A stretch of 64,000 bases of DNA from Apostichopus japonicus (lineage: Eukaryota > Echinodermata > Holothuroidea > Aspidochirotida > Stichopodidae). The translations under genes and the position numbers were made by a program. Positions within the stretch are counted from its first letter, which is position 1. Each line of letters opens with the position of its first letter. The notes under the pieces are model-generated. The model ran no database searches, was not told the DNA's origin, and saw nothing but the letters and a program-made list of their open reading frames with translations. Location of the stretch: the NCBI RefSeq assembly GCF_037975245.1, contig NC_092573.1, forward strand, positions 20,476,265-20,540,264, read 5' to 3'. Below are positions 10,664-23,714 of the stretch, in pieces.

Positions 10664-10961
10664 CAGGCGCGTAGCCAGGAATTTGCCAAGGGAGGGGCGA
10701 AACTGTAGATTCGGCATTGCAAACTATCTAAGCGTAGCGCCACCATGAGTTGGCGCGAAGCGTACAAGAAAATTTTGGCTGAAAATGCCTCCTAGATCGC
10801 TGGAAATGGCACTTCCCAGGCCTTGTAAGTTGCATCTTAGCATTTTCTCTTTTGAAAATACTAGCGATATCATAAAAACATTAAAAAAAAAAAAAAAAAT
10901 ATGCTCAAGGGGGAGGGGGGGCGGCTGCCCCCTTCGCCCCCCCCCCTTGGCTACGCGCCTG
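10664..10961 (+). mobile_element. Non-autonomous hAT-type element, 298 bp
   Basis: The terminal inverted repeats are CAGGCGCGTAGCCA at the left (10664) and its complement ending at 10961. It is flanked by an 8-bp target duplication, CTTTCGAC (10656-10663) and CTTTCGCC (10962-10969), with one mismatch. An 8-bp duplication and CAGG termini are standard for the hAT superfamily. It carries no transposase. A subterminal module at about 10722-10826 is shared with three other elements here, and an A17 tract lies near 10883. Confidence 0.85.
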
Positions 10962-13200
10962 CTTTCGCCACCCAATTATGAAAATGTTCAACCCATACAG
11001 TGTAAAGAATTGAAATTATGAAGCATGATTATCTTTATGAGTTACATTCCAGTACTGGACATTCCAATCTTGACTGATGCAACATAATTTAATATTGTCA
11101 TTTCGTTTACCAAAAAAAAAAAAAAAATCCAAAGTTGTAAATAAGTTTGACTGGAAATGAGTCACTAATTTCAAACAGTTGATACCGATATAGATTAGAT
11201 GCATTTTACTGAATCAAATTTTTCAATTAAAAAATTCAGAGAACTAACAATAGAAAATCGTGGGTTGCTCTCGAGGGAGGGGAGGGGAAAGGAGGTGCTA
11301 AGGATATGGAGGAGAAGGAATGGGGCATTTGTAAATTAAGAGGAGTGTCTGAGACCTTTACAAAGCATCTGCTTGTGGCTTGCATATAAATATGAAAATT
11401 TTAATTATTAATCGATCACATTTCTTCCGAATTCAATCTTAGAAACTATATTCTGTCTAATCTAGTTGATTTTACTCTGCATCACTGGAGGTTGCCAGCA
11501 TTTTGTAACAAACTTTAATACCATGATGTCATCATGTTTTCTATCATTAGATATCATTATACTCGACATTATCATGTAAAAATGACTTTCAATCGAAAAA
11601 TTTTTTTGTTGAAATATTCAGACCCTTTGTATATGTAGAGAGTAATTCTATAGTGGGTTAAACTTTTCATTTACACCGAAATGATTATTACATTATTACA
11701 TCTTATACTGACTCTAAAGACTACCTGGGTTTTCGTTTCACATATAGAAACAAACAACTTATTGATATGTGACATACTTATTGACCTGTTTAATTATCTT
11801 ATAACACCACTTCCATTATATCGTTTACATTCCAATCATTCCCCCTCCCCCACCCCACCCCCTTTCCGTTGATTATTATTGTTTAGTCTTTTATCTTTCA
11901 CTCAAAATGAATCATGCAGCCTACTTAATGCAAATCCTATACCTTATCCTAACATGGGAAGATATACCGACAAGAAAATAGTGTACTTAACCTATAGATA
12001 TAGACGCGCCATTTTATTACATGTTGAACAGTGATTGTTCATTAATCAGAAGGCTTGTCAGTACTGCGATAAAAGCAGCTCCCTCCGACTAGAATGAGAG
12101 TTTATTAAATAATTGCGTAGATTGGTATCACGTTACATTGTTTGGGCGTCTCTTTTACTTTTATCATTGGAAAATAAAGAGGGTTCTAAGAAAAAACAAC
12201 AACATTAGGTTAATAAACATTTTCGACAATTTATATATATACATATATATCTATATATATCCTTGCTAGCAACGGAAGCGAAGTGTTGATAGCTATTAAT
12301 TTTGAGCAATACATGAAAGCAAATTTATATATTCAAATATAAATAGAAAAATATACGACAAAAGCACTATACAAGGTCTCAAGGGGAAATATAACGAGAA
12401 AAGCTAAAACACAACAGAAACTGACACTAAATAGTACCAGCCACAAGAAAATAAAAATGATTCAGTTTTTTAGGCAAGATGGAGAAAAAAAAACCAAGAA
12501 AGAGGAGAGGTATATAGATTAATAGAAAAGGAAAAGATTGATTCCCCCGAAGAGCAATACTTGCTAGAATTTACCGATCTGTGTCTTGATACAAGGCTGA
12601 AATGCGTCAAAACCCACTTTGCAGTAGATTTGGTTTCAGCGGCTTCGGCCCATCGTCGGCAATTAAGCCCCTTTTACACGCATGATGCTTTTAAGACTTG
12701 TCACATTTAATCAACCTACTCTAACTGTGAAAGGACGAAAATCATCGCTAGTGTCAGCAGGGGACGAAAGACGTTAGTCCTTGGACACAAAATGGCGGGT
12801 GAGGCAAAGAACTATTAGTTAGGGATATCTCAAAAATTAAACTGCCTTTAAGATCTATGTTTATGAAATGAATTATATTGTATTTATAAGGTTTGATCAT
12901 TGATATTCATATCAACAGGCAGACAGTGTCTTTCGATTAATGAGTATTTTTAATTAGGTAATAAATAGAGCAAATAATTAATCGAAAGGGGGTTATGAAA
13001 AGAGTTGCTCAAATAATTAGCCTAATCGAAAGGACGTTAAATGAAAAGAGTTGCTTTGGAGAGTTAATTGGCATCGTGTTCGTGACATTAATTACTCACA
13101 CGAGCAGTCATCAGAAATAATTGTGTTAACGACTGTAAGAATACTCGTTATTTTATGTGTCGTTGATTTACGATAAAACGATTAAATCTTAATAGACATA
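10962..13200. other. Intergenic, AT-rich
   Basis: No gene recognised. It includes a (TA)n-like stretch at 12229-12262. Two ~33-bp direct repeats at 12979-13011 and 13023-13056 share TAATCGAAAGG and GAAAAGAGTTGCT. Confidence 0.5.
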
Positions 13201-13269
13201 AGTTATGATCACATTAATAAACAACGAGAAGTTTTGTAATATGAATGTATCTTATATATGTGTTATAAG

Positions 13270-13526
<257 letters not shown>

Positions 13527-13689
13527 TGCTTTTGGATTTTGGTTTTGGGGTTTTGGGGTTATGGGTTTTGGTTTTTTTTTTTTTGGGGGGGGGGGTGGGG
13601 GTACTTTGTTCTTTGTTTTTGATTTGTTTTCTCTTTTCCTTTATCTTTTTTTCTTTTCTTTTCTTTTTTGCTTTGTTTGTTTTTTAAAG

Positions 13690-16480
13690 AAATTTATCTT
13701 TGCTGGCTGAAATTTAAAATATATATATATTTAACTTTAGACCAAGTTGTCTATTGATTTTCAGTCGCCTGGACAGTTCAGTATCAAATTAATTAAAAGG
13801 AATAAACTTTCTCTTTCCAATAACTTTCTTTCATTCTGACCCGACGATGTTACTGTATAAAAGTATGCAACGGTAAACTCACTGGTAAATTAAAGAGAAA
13901 ATTTGATAAGAACAAAGACATTTTTTGACTCGAATCTCGTTTATCTAATCAAATTTCTTTTGTTTTTAAACTATAAAGCCCTTCAAAGTAATGCAAAGAA
14001 CTTGTTCCCGTTTCCTTTGTTTGCTTGCTTGCTATTCACATTATTGTGCATCATTTTTTTTTATTGCCTTATAACCGGAACACCACCTTCAGCTTCATAT
14101 AAAATGTGATAAAATCACCTTTACCCGTTTTCCTTATTAATTTAATGGTTTATTAATTTTTTTCTCATTTTTATTCATTTATTTTACATATATCCTTTTT
14201 TTTTTTCTTTTTTTTTTTGGTCTTTTGTCATTTGGGTTTGGCGAGATTTGAGACCTATTTCTGTTAACTTACGTCTAAATCTCTCTACTCGCCATTAATC
14301 ATGTTATCTCTCGAGCAGACTACACCCGTGAATATAATATATCAAATGAACACCGCATCTTGTTATTCGACACTCCTTTCGCGCCAAAATAGTTTGTATT
14401 AGTGCCAAATTAGGCTACCCTTCTTCTCTCTTACAATAATCTTTGCTGTTTTACAGCAACAACAAAAAAAGAAGAAGGGAAAAAAGAAACCTTCAAACTG
14501 ATATATTAAAAGTTTCAATAAATAGTGAAACATGGGGGCAAGCACGTAGCGTTGATTTTCCCCATATTAATAAGGATATCTCTACCGTTCCCTGGGCGAT
14601 CGCTTGGTAGAAAGAATTATTGTGTTCGAGGCAAATTCTCCTTGTATATTAGTAGATAAAATACTAATGGTTTTGCAATAAGTGAGCTAGCTGTATCAGG
14701 TTTGCGCCTTAAATCGATGTTATCAAACTTCTAGACAGTAAAATGGATCCGATAGAACGTTTTACGGCTTTTTGCTTTAGTTTCTGGTCACCGAGGAGTC
14801 AGTGACGATGTGTTTTGACAAGACTGAGTACATTAAATGGGATATCACTCGCTCCTAGCTTATTAATTGGCGAAATCTTTACATAAACACGTGAGGCGAG
14901 ATGACAAAATTCTTTCTTCATACTCTTCAGTTTTGATTCTATCCCTCCGTATTTTTCAGTCAAATTCTATAGGCCGTTAAAAAAAAAAGGAAAAAAGGAA
15001 AAAAAAATGTTGCGGCTAAATTTGTAAAAGGTAATAAGCCACCACATCGCCAAATCTCGTCATGACCTGGTTATCCCTTAATAAGACTGATTAACTTTAG
15101 ACGTAAATATATGGGTTCGGGAGAGAGGGAGTTAGGGGTGGGGGAGAGGAGAGGAGGGGTGGCAAAGTGAAGGACATAGAATCCTTGGGATTTGTGGTAT
15201 AAAAAGAGATACACGGAATGGGAGTTATCATTTAACGCTTTGATAAGCTTTTTTCTTTCTTTTTTTAAACAAAATTGGTCTCAAACAGTGATATTAAAGA
15301 CCTTTTGTGGTCGCCGGAATTTTCGACTCCTTATAAAGAAGGGGAATATATTTTTCCCCATTTTACTGTCACAGCTCAGTAAACTTGAATTGTAGTTGGG
15401 CATATGCTGGGCATAACTTAAAGAATAACTTCAGGTAGCAATTTATATCGCCGGTATGTCGTGGTCCAATAAAAAAGACTGGATGCTAGTATTATTTCTA
15501 TATAGCTTATTCCGGTATTAGAGACAGTTTTTCTTCAAACTATGTTTATAGTTGGAACGTTCCTTTAAGGTTACATTTTTGATGATGACGATTCCACCTC
15601 AGTCCAGGCCAAGACGGTTATATTAATTCACGTGTTTATAATTAATAACAACCGAATAAAAAATGTTAAATTAACTTCACATCTACAGAAAGACACATAC
15701 AATATTAATTCTCTTATTGTTATGTATATATCTTATCATGCATCTATAACATTAACGCCTACGAATTAGTCATCAGAATAAATTTAGTAATATATCATAA
15801 TACCAAAACTGTAATCTTTTCTTATTTATATAGTTCATTCCCAATCGTTCCGATTGAAATTGTAGATTGAATTTTTCACTTTACCCCAGCATATAAAGAA
15901 TAGATGACTCCGCCACTTTTTAATTGGTCGCTTAATAACCAGAAGTACCTTACCCACTCTATCGCCCTCCTTACCCACTCCAACCCCCCCCCCTCCCCCA
16001 CTCCACTCCACCTTCCCATTCAGGACAAGACACCCAAAATCTATATGAATCATTAAAATAACTGAAATGACAATGGTTGTACAATAAAGGGAAAAGTCAC
16101 TTTTTATAGTCTTTAAACTGATTGAAATGAATTAATAACCTTTGATAACGATTTCCACTCGTTCCATAAATATTTTCCTTTGTTTTCTTGCCTTATCGCT
16201 TTTATCTAAGAAAGTTCAAAAAGTTGATTGCTTGAGTTGTATATTTACTCAAAGTCTTAGATGAATAAGATATTTTCTTGTAAAATATAAGACATCATGT
16301 AGAATGCATGCCACTTCAGAAATTGTTTGCAGTGAATATTTTTGAAGATCCTTATCACTATAAGAAAAGCTGTTCAACACCAAAGGTTTCCACTTATACA
16401 AAAAACGGTAAATCACAAGTCAAGGTGAACTATAGTCTCAACTTGCAATGAACGTGTTTCCTTTGTGTGCGTTAATGTAT
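13690..16480. other. Intergenic, AT-rich
   Basis: No coding or RNA feature supported. Poly-T tracts near 14196-14220, a G-rich run near 15120-15165 and a C-rich run near 15984-16012. Confidence 0.5.
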
Positions 16481-16499
16481 GTGTTTATATGTATATATG

Positions 16500-16840
<341 letters not shown>

Positions 16841-16849
16841 TATGTGATA

Positions 16850-17560
16850 TTTTGCATCTTCGGAGGTCGCATGTCCTTTTAAGTTGTGTCGGTTTAAATC
16901 TGTCAATCTCCTGGCATCCTTTTCAAGATATATACAAATTTACTGCGAATACAGAAACAAAATGGTTTCAAAGAACTAATGAGCTCGTCCTTCCCTTCCA
17001 TGACCTATTCATTTTGTAGGTTTCTCGATCTCCAGGGAAAGGGGAGACGGCATGGTTGCTTCATTAATACACACGCAATACGAAGCTGTCCCTTTTAATT
17101 TTTATTTTCTAATTATCACTTTTTTTCGTGCTATTCTTTTCTTTCCTTTTCTTCTGCGTTATTCAAATCTGCGTCAACACTTGTATGGTTTATTTTCGCG
17201 TTTTCACGTTAATTGTGTAATTTTCGTTTAATCTAGAGATTAAAATAGGAGCAACAATAAAATGCATATTCATGTTCTCTAAAGTGTTTCTTTGTAAGAA
17301 AGTATGGTTTAAGTCGGAAAGATTCTTTTGTTAGATTAGAAAAGTTGATAGGCCTAAGTTGTTTTTTTATTTTAGACAGGAATTATCACGCAATTAACAG
17401 GGTTATACCTCTCCCGAAGGAAATATGAAATCATTGGCCAGTTTAAAGAAAACCTTCTTCGTCCTCCCCCCCCCCCCCTTCCATCACCCCAGCCCTTTAG
17501 TGCATTCATTCATCCCTGTTGTCAATCGGATTTGTTTCTAGCAGTTAAACTTGAAAAGAA
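16850..17560. other. Intergenic, no feature seen
   Basis: Non-coding sequence, T-rich near 17096-17150, with a C run at 17467-17478. Confidence 0.5.
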
Positions 17561-17599
17561 AAAAGATGTTTTGCTCGATCAGGCATCCCCCCTTTTTTT

Positions 17600-17929
17600 T
17601 AACCGTGTTAGTCTCATCGCTCTTAAGATTGTTGGTGAACCTTTACGATGGCACCTCATTGCACCTATTATACGAACTTCCATGCACCTATGGAGACAGC
17701 TGCTTTGCAAGAGCAGGTCAACAGCTCTGGAATAGTCTCCCTCTACATATTTCAAATCCAGGATTTGTCAACTTTGCAGAAGGGACTGAAGTCGTTCTTA
17801 TTAGTAAATGCTTATCTCAGCTTGTAAACTCATCTTTTTTTAACTGTTATGGGTTTTTTTTCCATTGTGTACCTTGCTCCTACAGCGTTTTCTGTACCAA
17901 CTGGATAACAGAGCCATACAAATTCATAA

Positions 17930-17930
<1 letters not shown>
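17600..17930 (+). mobile_element. LINE remnant with reverse-transcriptase C-terminal motif
   Basis: One frame reads LPCTYGDSCFARAGQQLWNS and then LPLHISNPGFVNF. This closely fits the TYGDR.FA.AGP.LWNSLP.HI motif near the C-terminus of CR1/L2-type LINE proteins. It runs straight into an AAT repeat, which probably grew from the element's 3' tail. The body is 5' truncated and degraded. Confidence 0.75.
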
Positions 17931-18290
<360 letters not shown>

Positions 18291-18299
18291 TGATTTAGT

Positions 18300-19375
18300 T
18301 TGGTAACTGACTACATAAATAATGTTTCCTTTTTTACAGTCAGAAAAAGAGATAACCACCGACCCGAATTATCACAATATATATCAAATGTTGACACCGT
18401 GGATCTCCATATACATAACGTTTAGAGAATTCCCTTCTCTTCCTGCTCCACACGCTCCCACACACCCCCCTCCCTCCACCCTCCCCCCTCCACCCCTTCC
18501 AACCTCCTCTCCTTTATCTCTCTCTCGAGTCCCTTATTCAAATTCTTATTATATCAAATGATATTTCTTATTTCATGCATTTGTTGAGATCTTCGACAGG
18601 TGGTAAATTAAAACCAGTCTCAAACAATTGAAACATTGTTCTATGTTGATTATAATCACCTCATAGATGGCAATCTTTCTCTTTATAACGTAAAACATTA
18701 GTGATTTAATAAGTGTGCGTATAGAGCCCTTTGTGGGTACTTATGCGACCTTGTGTGGTTGATTAACTCCCAAGCCAAGTAACTAATTGCCTAGTCTTCT
18801 ATTATCACCTCACCATTGTTTCCTCCAAATTGAACACCTGATCTACAAATACATTGTGCCGATTGTTTTGACGATACGAGATGTTGAACGACAAATAAAG
18901 AATTACACAAGAAATATCAGTAAACCAGAAGAAGAGAAAAAAAATATGATAAAGAAAAGCAAAAAGGAAACAGGAAACAGGAAAAGAAATCAACGATATT
19001 ATTTCTTTGGTCATCAAATTAATCGACGCTGTGGTAAGACATGATGTATTAAGCTGAAGACTAAAAAGTGAACTTCTGGGACGTAATCTTACTCAACAAT
19101 AATATCATAAGTCCTTGAAACCTTTCAAATGATATGAAAACTCACACACACAGGTATACATACACGCACACGTGCATCTGATTAATGTGTCGGTTCAAGC
19201 ACGCACATTCGCATATATACATACAAACCCACGGTGAACGCGCCATGTTGTTCACAACACTCCGTCGCGTGAAAGCGTTAAAACTTCGATGAACCTGTTT
19301 CTGCTCAGCCGAAAGACGGGCAGGCTGCACTGTAGGTCCAATTCTCTCGATAGTCGATGATATACCAGTAGCTAC
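18300..19375. other. Intergenic
   Basis: C-rich block at 18455-18500 and AT-rich remainder. No gene supported. CA/TG-rich stretch at 19141-19210. Confidence 0.45.
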
Positions 19376-19525
19376 CTGGTATAGATGGCACAGTAACCTT
19401 GAAACGAGATCTTGTGCAGTAGTAGCCGACAAATACACTTTCCGAACGACTCGACGTGTGATACAATCATCACCTCGACATACCATCTTCATGACCATAC
19501 GGTTACAAATTTCGATGTAAGGGGA
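19376..19525 (-). CDS. Candidate coding exon of an unknown gene (50 codons)
   Basis: On the minus strand an acceptor-like CTCTCACCCACAG precedes exactly 50 open codons. These begin SPYIEICNRM, include GDDCITRRVVRKVYLSATT and end HLYQ before a GTAGCT donor-like site. The open frame continues further, so the donor is uncertain. The stretch is less AT-rich than its flanks. The pattern of basic beta strand, threonine turn and then AQDLVSRLL helix resembles the start of a Ras-association or other ubiquitin-fold domain, but I do not recognise a specific protein. No partner exon was found nearby. It could be a real exon, a remnant or chance. Confidence 0.3.
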
Positions 19526-22500
19526 CTGTGGGTGAGAGTCGATAAAGTATTCTTACCTCCCTCCCCGGTGGCACCCCCTTCCCCATATAACACACAAGCG
19601 ATATATTGGCTTTTCAAACTGTATCATCATATATTTCTGCACAAACACGTGGTATATTTCTGCCCTGTCGTTGGCGCCATCTTTATGATATGTAATATGA
19701 TAACATTACTGAACACATCATCAAATTTACAAATTACAACCCCCCCCCCTAAAAAAAAAATTATTAATAATACATAAACTAAGTTTTTCCTTCCCACGGA
19801 CATGTCGTAGTGTAATATAACCTAAGACCCCCGTTAATATTAAAGAAAAGAATGTGGGTGAAAGCCAAAATACATTTATTATTTTGAAAACCAACCTGTA
19901 AGAATCTGTATACCTCACTCCCGCCTCCATTGACGAATTTTGAGACATTTTGACTGCCTACAGCGGGCCTTGATTTCTTACTTCTTTGACTCTATTTGGA
20001 CAAGTCACTCTCAGCAGATATAATTCAAAAAATTATTGCAAACTTTTTAGTGAGGCTTTGTAGCGGTGTATTTGATCGATTCTTTCAGAGGCTAAGTAAA
20101 ATAAAGTCTCGCTTTTATTAACATCTTTCGACCCTTTTCCCTTTTCTTTTACCTTTATATATATTTTATTTTTTTTATTTCACTCTGTTAAACGTAACCC
20201 CGGCTCCTCTGAGCTGTATTCATTAACTAATTGATATACATATCAAGTTTAACCGTTCGATATACCCCCAACTTCTGATTCATCCTAATACCGGATCACA
20301 TCTAATTTGTCCAATCATATCTTTCTAACAAATGTTTGATACTTTTTAAGACCTTTGGGGACAAAGTTAAGTTGAATACTGTAAACATTTAAGATACTTA
20401 AAGGGGTATACTGTCAGCCTGACTTAACCAAGATGTATCATTTGATGAGCAATAATAGTACAGTAAAATGTAAGCCAAACCGAATCATGATAAATGTATC
20501 AAACAATAAAAGTATAAAGTATATACGAGAATATAAAGTTGTACTTAAAATACTCAAAATGCGTTGTTTCGTTACGGATAACGTCTTTATATATTTGATG
20601 ATTTATTTTCAAAAACGGGAAAAAAAAACACAACCAAAGTACTTGTTTCATAATTTGTCATGTTTATAATTTCCTAGCTTGTTTTTGTTTATGCCGTGTT
20701 TATAGAAATAAAATTTCACATGAAGTCATTGCTTTACCGCACTGTGTGATAACAACAATATCCCACACCGTCAACATCAACGTCAACATCAACATCAACA
20801 CCGTCAACCCAACACCCACATATAGTCTGAACCTTTCCGAATTAGAATCATTTTTCAGTCAGTTAATTAACGATTTACTTACAATACTTGTTAGCGAGTA
20901 GGGAAACATTCATTCTATTGTGTTCATGTGTGTTTTGATATCGCTATAATTATTGCATTTTCCGTCTTCTAAGAACAATACCAATTAATAAAGATAATTT
21001 TTGTTTTCTATTCGGAAAGTCGGATCTCTGCTCCACAGTAAATTGTGATAAAAAATTTGCGTCGTAGAGACTTGTAGTTTATGAGAATCACAATATTTTA
21101 TGTTATTTATTAAACAATGTCAAGCCTGCCTTGGGAAAAAAATCAGTCGTTTTTAATATTATAATTTTTTGTGTTAATTTTTGGGTTTGTAACGTAACGG
21201 CTACGGTATCATATATGAATCCCCCCCCCCCCCAAAAAAAAATTGTTTTTATTAATGAACTTCACCCAAACCTTAATTTGCATTAATTATATAAATTAAA
21301 TAAGAGTAAACACTATGCACACAAATAAAGCGTCCCTGTTAACAAAAATATTCTGATATTATATTTTACATATCATATTCTTGTTTACATTGTTTATCCT
21401 GGGCTTTACATTATGGTTCTTCTTGTGATAGACCTTCATATATTGTATATACCAACAACTTGCGTGTTACATTGCCTCTCTTATCAAAACGGCGTCTTTA
21501 TGTCATATTCTGCGATCATCATATTTGTTAATATCAATTCTGCTCCCCGGCGACAAACTTGATCATCAAAAAAGTCATTTTGTCTAAGGTTTTCATTAAG
21601 GGTGTATAAGCTATCTAATTATACACTAAAACCTATATCGAAATCATCCCTCTGCGACTTTTCGAAGATTATATTTTTTCATCTCTAAATAATAATATTA
21701 ATGTACCTCATTTTTAACGGAGGACAAAATTTAAAAGTACTCTATTTCATTATCTGTAATGACTTATATATAAACTTCGATTAATGTTTCATAGTGCAGT
21801 ATTTCATTTGCTCGATCGCAATTAACGTTTGGATACGGATATATAAAACCTAGCAAAATATTAAACCTAGAGTGAAGATGATGGCGCTCATTATAATGAA
21901 CACTCATTGTTTTTTTTCCCCCTCTGGGGTATCGATTTATGCCCTATAACTTGAATATATAGCAAAACCGAGTAAATCTTTGAGGTTTTTTTTTATCCTG
22001 ATTCTCTTTTTTTTCACAGTTGATTTTCATAGTGTACTTTATAACAATAAATAAGTCCAAATTTCGTGTCAACGAGAAGATCAGATACACCATATATATT
22101 GGTCATTAGTTACTATATATAAATGGTTTCATAATATTCGCTTTTTTGTACCTCCAGACATTTTCAGAAACAAAGTAGGGGGTTTGTGTATGAATAATAC
22201 CGATCATGATGTTATAAATTGCAATTAGGCTTTATTTTACATTTAGACATTATCATTATGAGCCAATAATCTCCGATATATACCTTTCATTCGAATTGAC
22301 GTGAATTTCCTGTGAGCAATCTTGCGTAAATCAATCTGAATAGGTTTTGTCCTCAATTGTTGTTTTGGAGGGGAAATAAATTTAAAGTAAGAATTCCATT
22401 CAATTTCTCTTCTATTTATTTTTACTTCATAAATGACTGAATGTCTCTCTATCCCATCTCTTTATTTTTCTCTCTTCCTATCTCCATCTCTCCCTCTGTC

Positions 22501-22680
22501 TCCCTGTCTCTCTTTCTCTTGTCATAATTACCTTTTCATAATCCATTTTTTTGCTTCCGAAAATTGTTCTTTTATTCATTAACCAACTATTCATGATTGG
22601 TAGATGGCATGCTTCAAACGTTTCCTATTGGCTGTTCAAGATTCATAATTAAACCATCTCATTCGTCATTGAAAGTTTGC
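19526..22680. other. Intergenic, very AT-rich
   Basis: No ORF or repeat family recognised. C/A runs at 19740-19760 and 21220-21243. A short GTCAACATCAAC tandem at 20768-20808. Confidence 0.5.
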
Positions 22681-22688
22681 CGCTATTG

Positions 22689-22695
22689 TATAAGA
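22689..22695 (+). promoter_or_regulatory. Candidate TATA box upstream of a small secreted-peptide ORF
   Basis: TATAAGA lies 35 bp before the ATG at 22724, so the expected start site about 30 bp downstream falls just ahead of that ATG (GAGTCAAG). Suggestive only. Confidence 0.25.
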
Positions 22696-22723
22696 TGTAC
22701 AGCTTTTTTGTTATCGAGTCAAG

Positions 22724-22843
22724 ATGAAGTCAAAGTTTAAACTAATCATTTTGGAAGCGTTTATTTTCACACTTTGGCTGAGTGGTGGTGAAGTGTCTGC
22801 TGAAGGTCCTAGAAAAGAAAAGAAAGACCCCTGCACAACTTGA
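22724..22843 (+). CDS. Candidate small secreted peptide or signal-peptide first exon, 39 aa
   Basis: It starts MKSKFKLIILEAFIFTLWLS and continues GGEVSA, a good signal peptide with cleavage predictable after VSA. The rest, EGPRKEKKDPCTT, is a short basic tail, then TGA. A TATA-like box sits at the right distance upstream. Two donor-like sites follow: GTAACG at 22848 and a strong GTAAGT at 22886. The frame to 22885 in the +1 register is open and contains HCW, so this may be the first exon of a longer secreted protein with a one-base deletion here. I do not recognise the family. Confidence 0.3.
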   Translation: MKSKFKLIILEAFIFTLWLSGGEVSAEGPRKEKKDPCTT

Positions 22844-22889
22844 ACAGGTAACGAACATATCTCGACATTGCTGGAAGATAAGAAGGTAA

Positions 22890-23706
22890 GTTGATTTTTC
22901 TGTCTTTTTCTGCCATGTATACAAAGTTTCAAAACTTTGTAAAATCAAAGTATAATTTTTTTAAATAATTTTGAAAGAAAAACAAAATACAACATGTTAG
23001 TTATTCCAGTAGGGAATAAGTTAAATTAAAACCACATTTAAGGTTGCTTTCTTTAGTAATAAGTATCTAGAAGATAATTAGAAAGATAATAATTTAAAAA
23101 AAAAATCTTGTCTAGGATAAGCTCGCTGTGGGAGATGTGATATGGTTCAATGGATATAATTAACAAACATACATGTGTATAAGATGAATTAGAAACTCAA
23201 ATATTCGAAATTTTTAGAAGAATTGTGATATTCACAAATATCAAGGTCCAATGATTTTCTTTAAATAAAAGTCCTTTTTATTTATCTGATTATGAGGTGA
23301 AAATACGTTCTTATAAGGTTGTAAAATTCGTTCCTGCAATCCAAGCTAATCACAAATAAAATTCATCCTACAGTTTCATTTTCAAAATAATCTTATTCCA
23401 TTTTGCGAATTGAAAAATCCCACAAATAACGTCTTCTTGTAAATATTTGTAGTCAAACTTTAAAATAACTATATATTAATTAAAATTAATATATGTTTGG
23501 CAATTGTTCAAAACTTTGTTCTATTTTACAGTTCAACAAATCATATTAAATACAAGCAAAGTTAAGTATAATAAGGCAATCATTTGTAAACACAATATTA
23601 TTGACTTAATATTATATTACTTTCGATTTATTTATTCAATGAAACAGGTTATTAGAACATTTATATATTAGCTATAATATATAAATATAGATACACACAC
23701 ATATAT
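22890..23706. other. Intergenic, very AT-rich
   Basis: No feature apart from a small hairpin at about 23468-23493 (ATATATTAAT arms). Confidence 0.45.
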
Positions 23707-23714
23707 ATATATAT

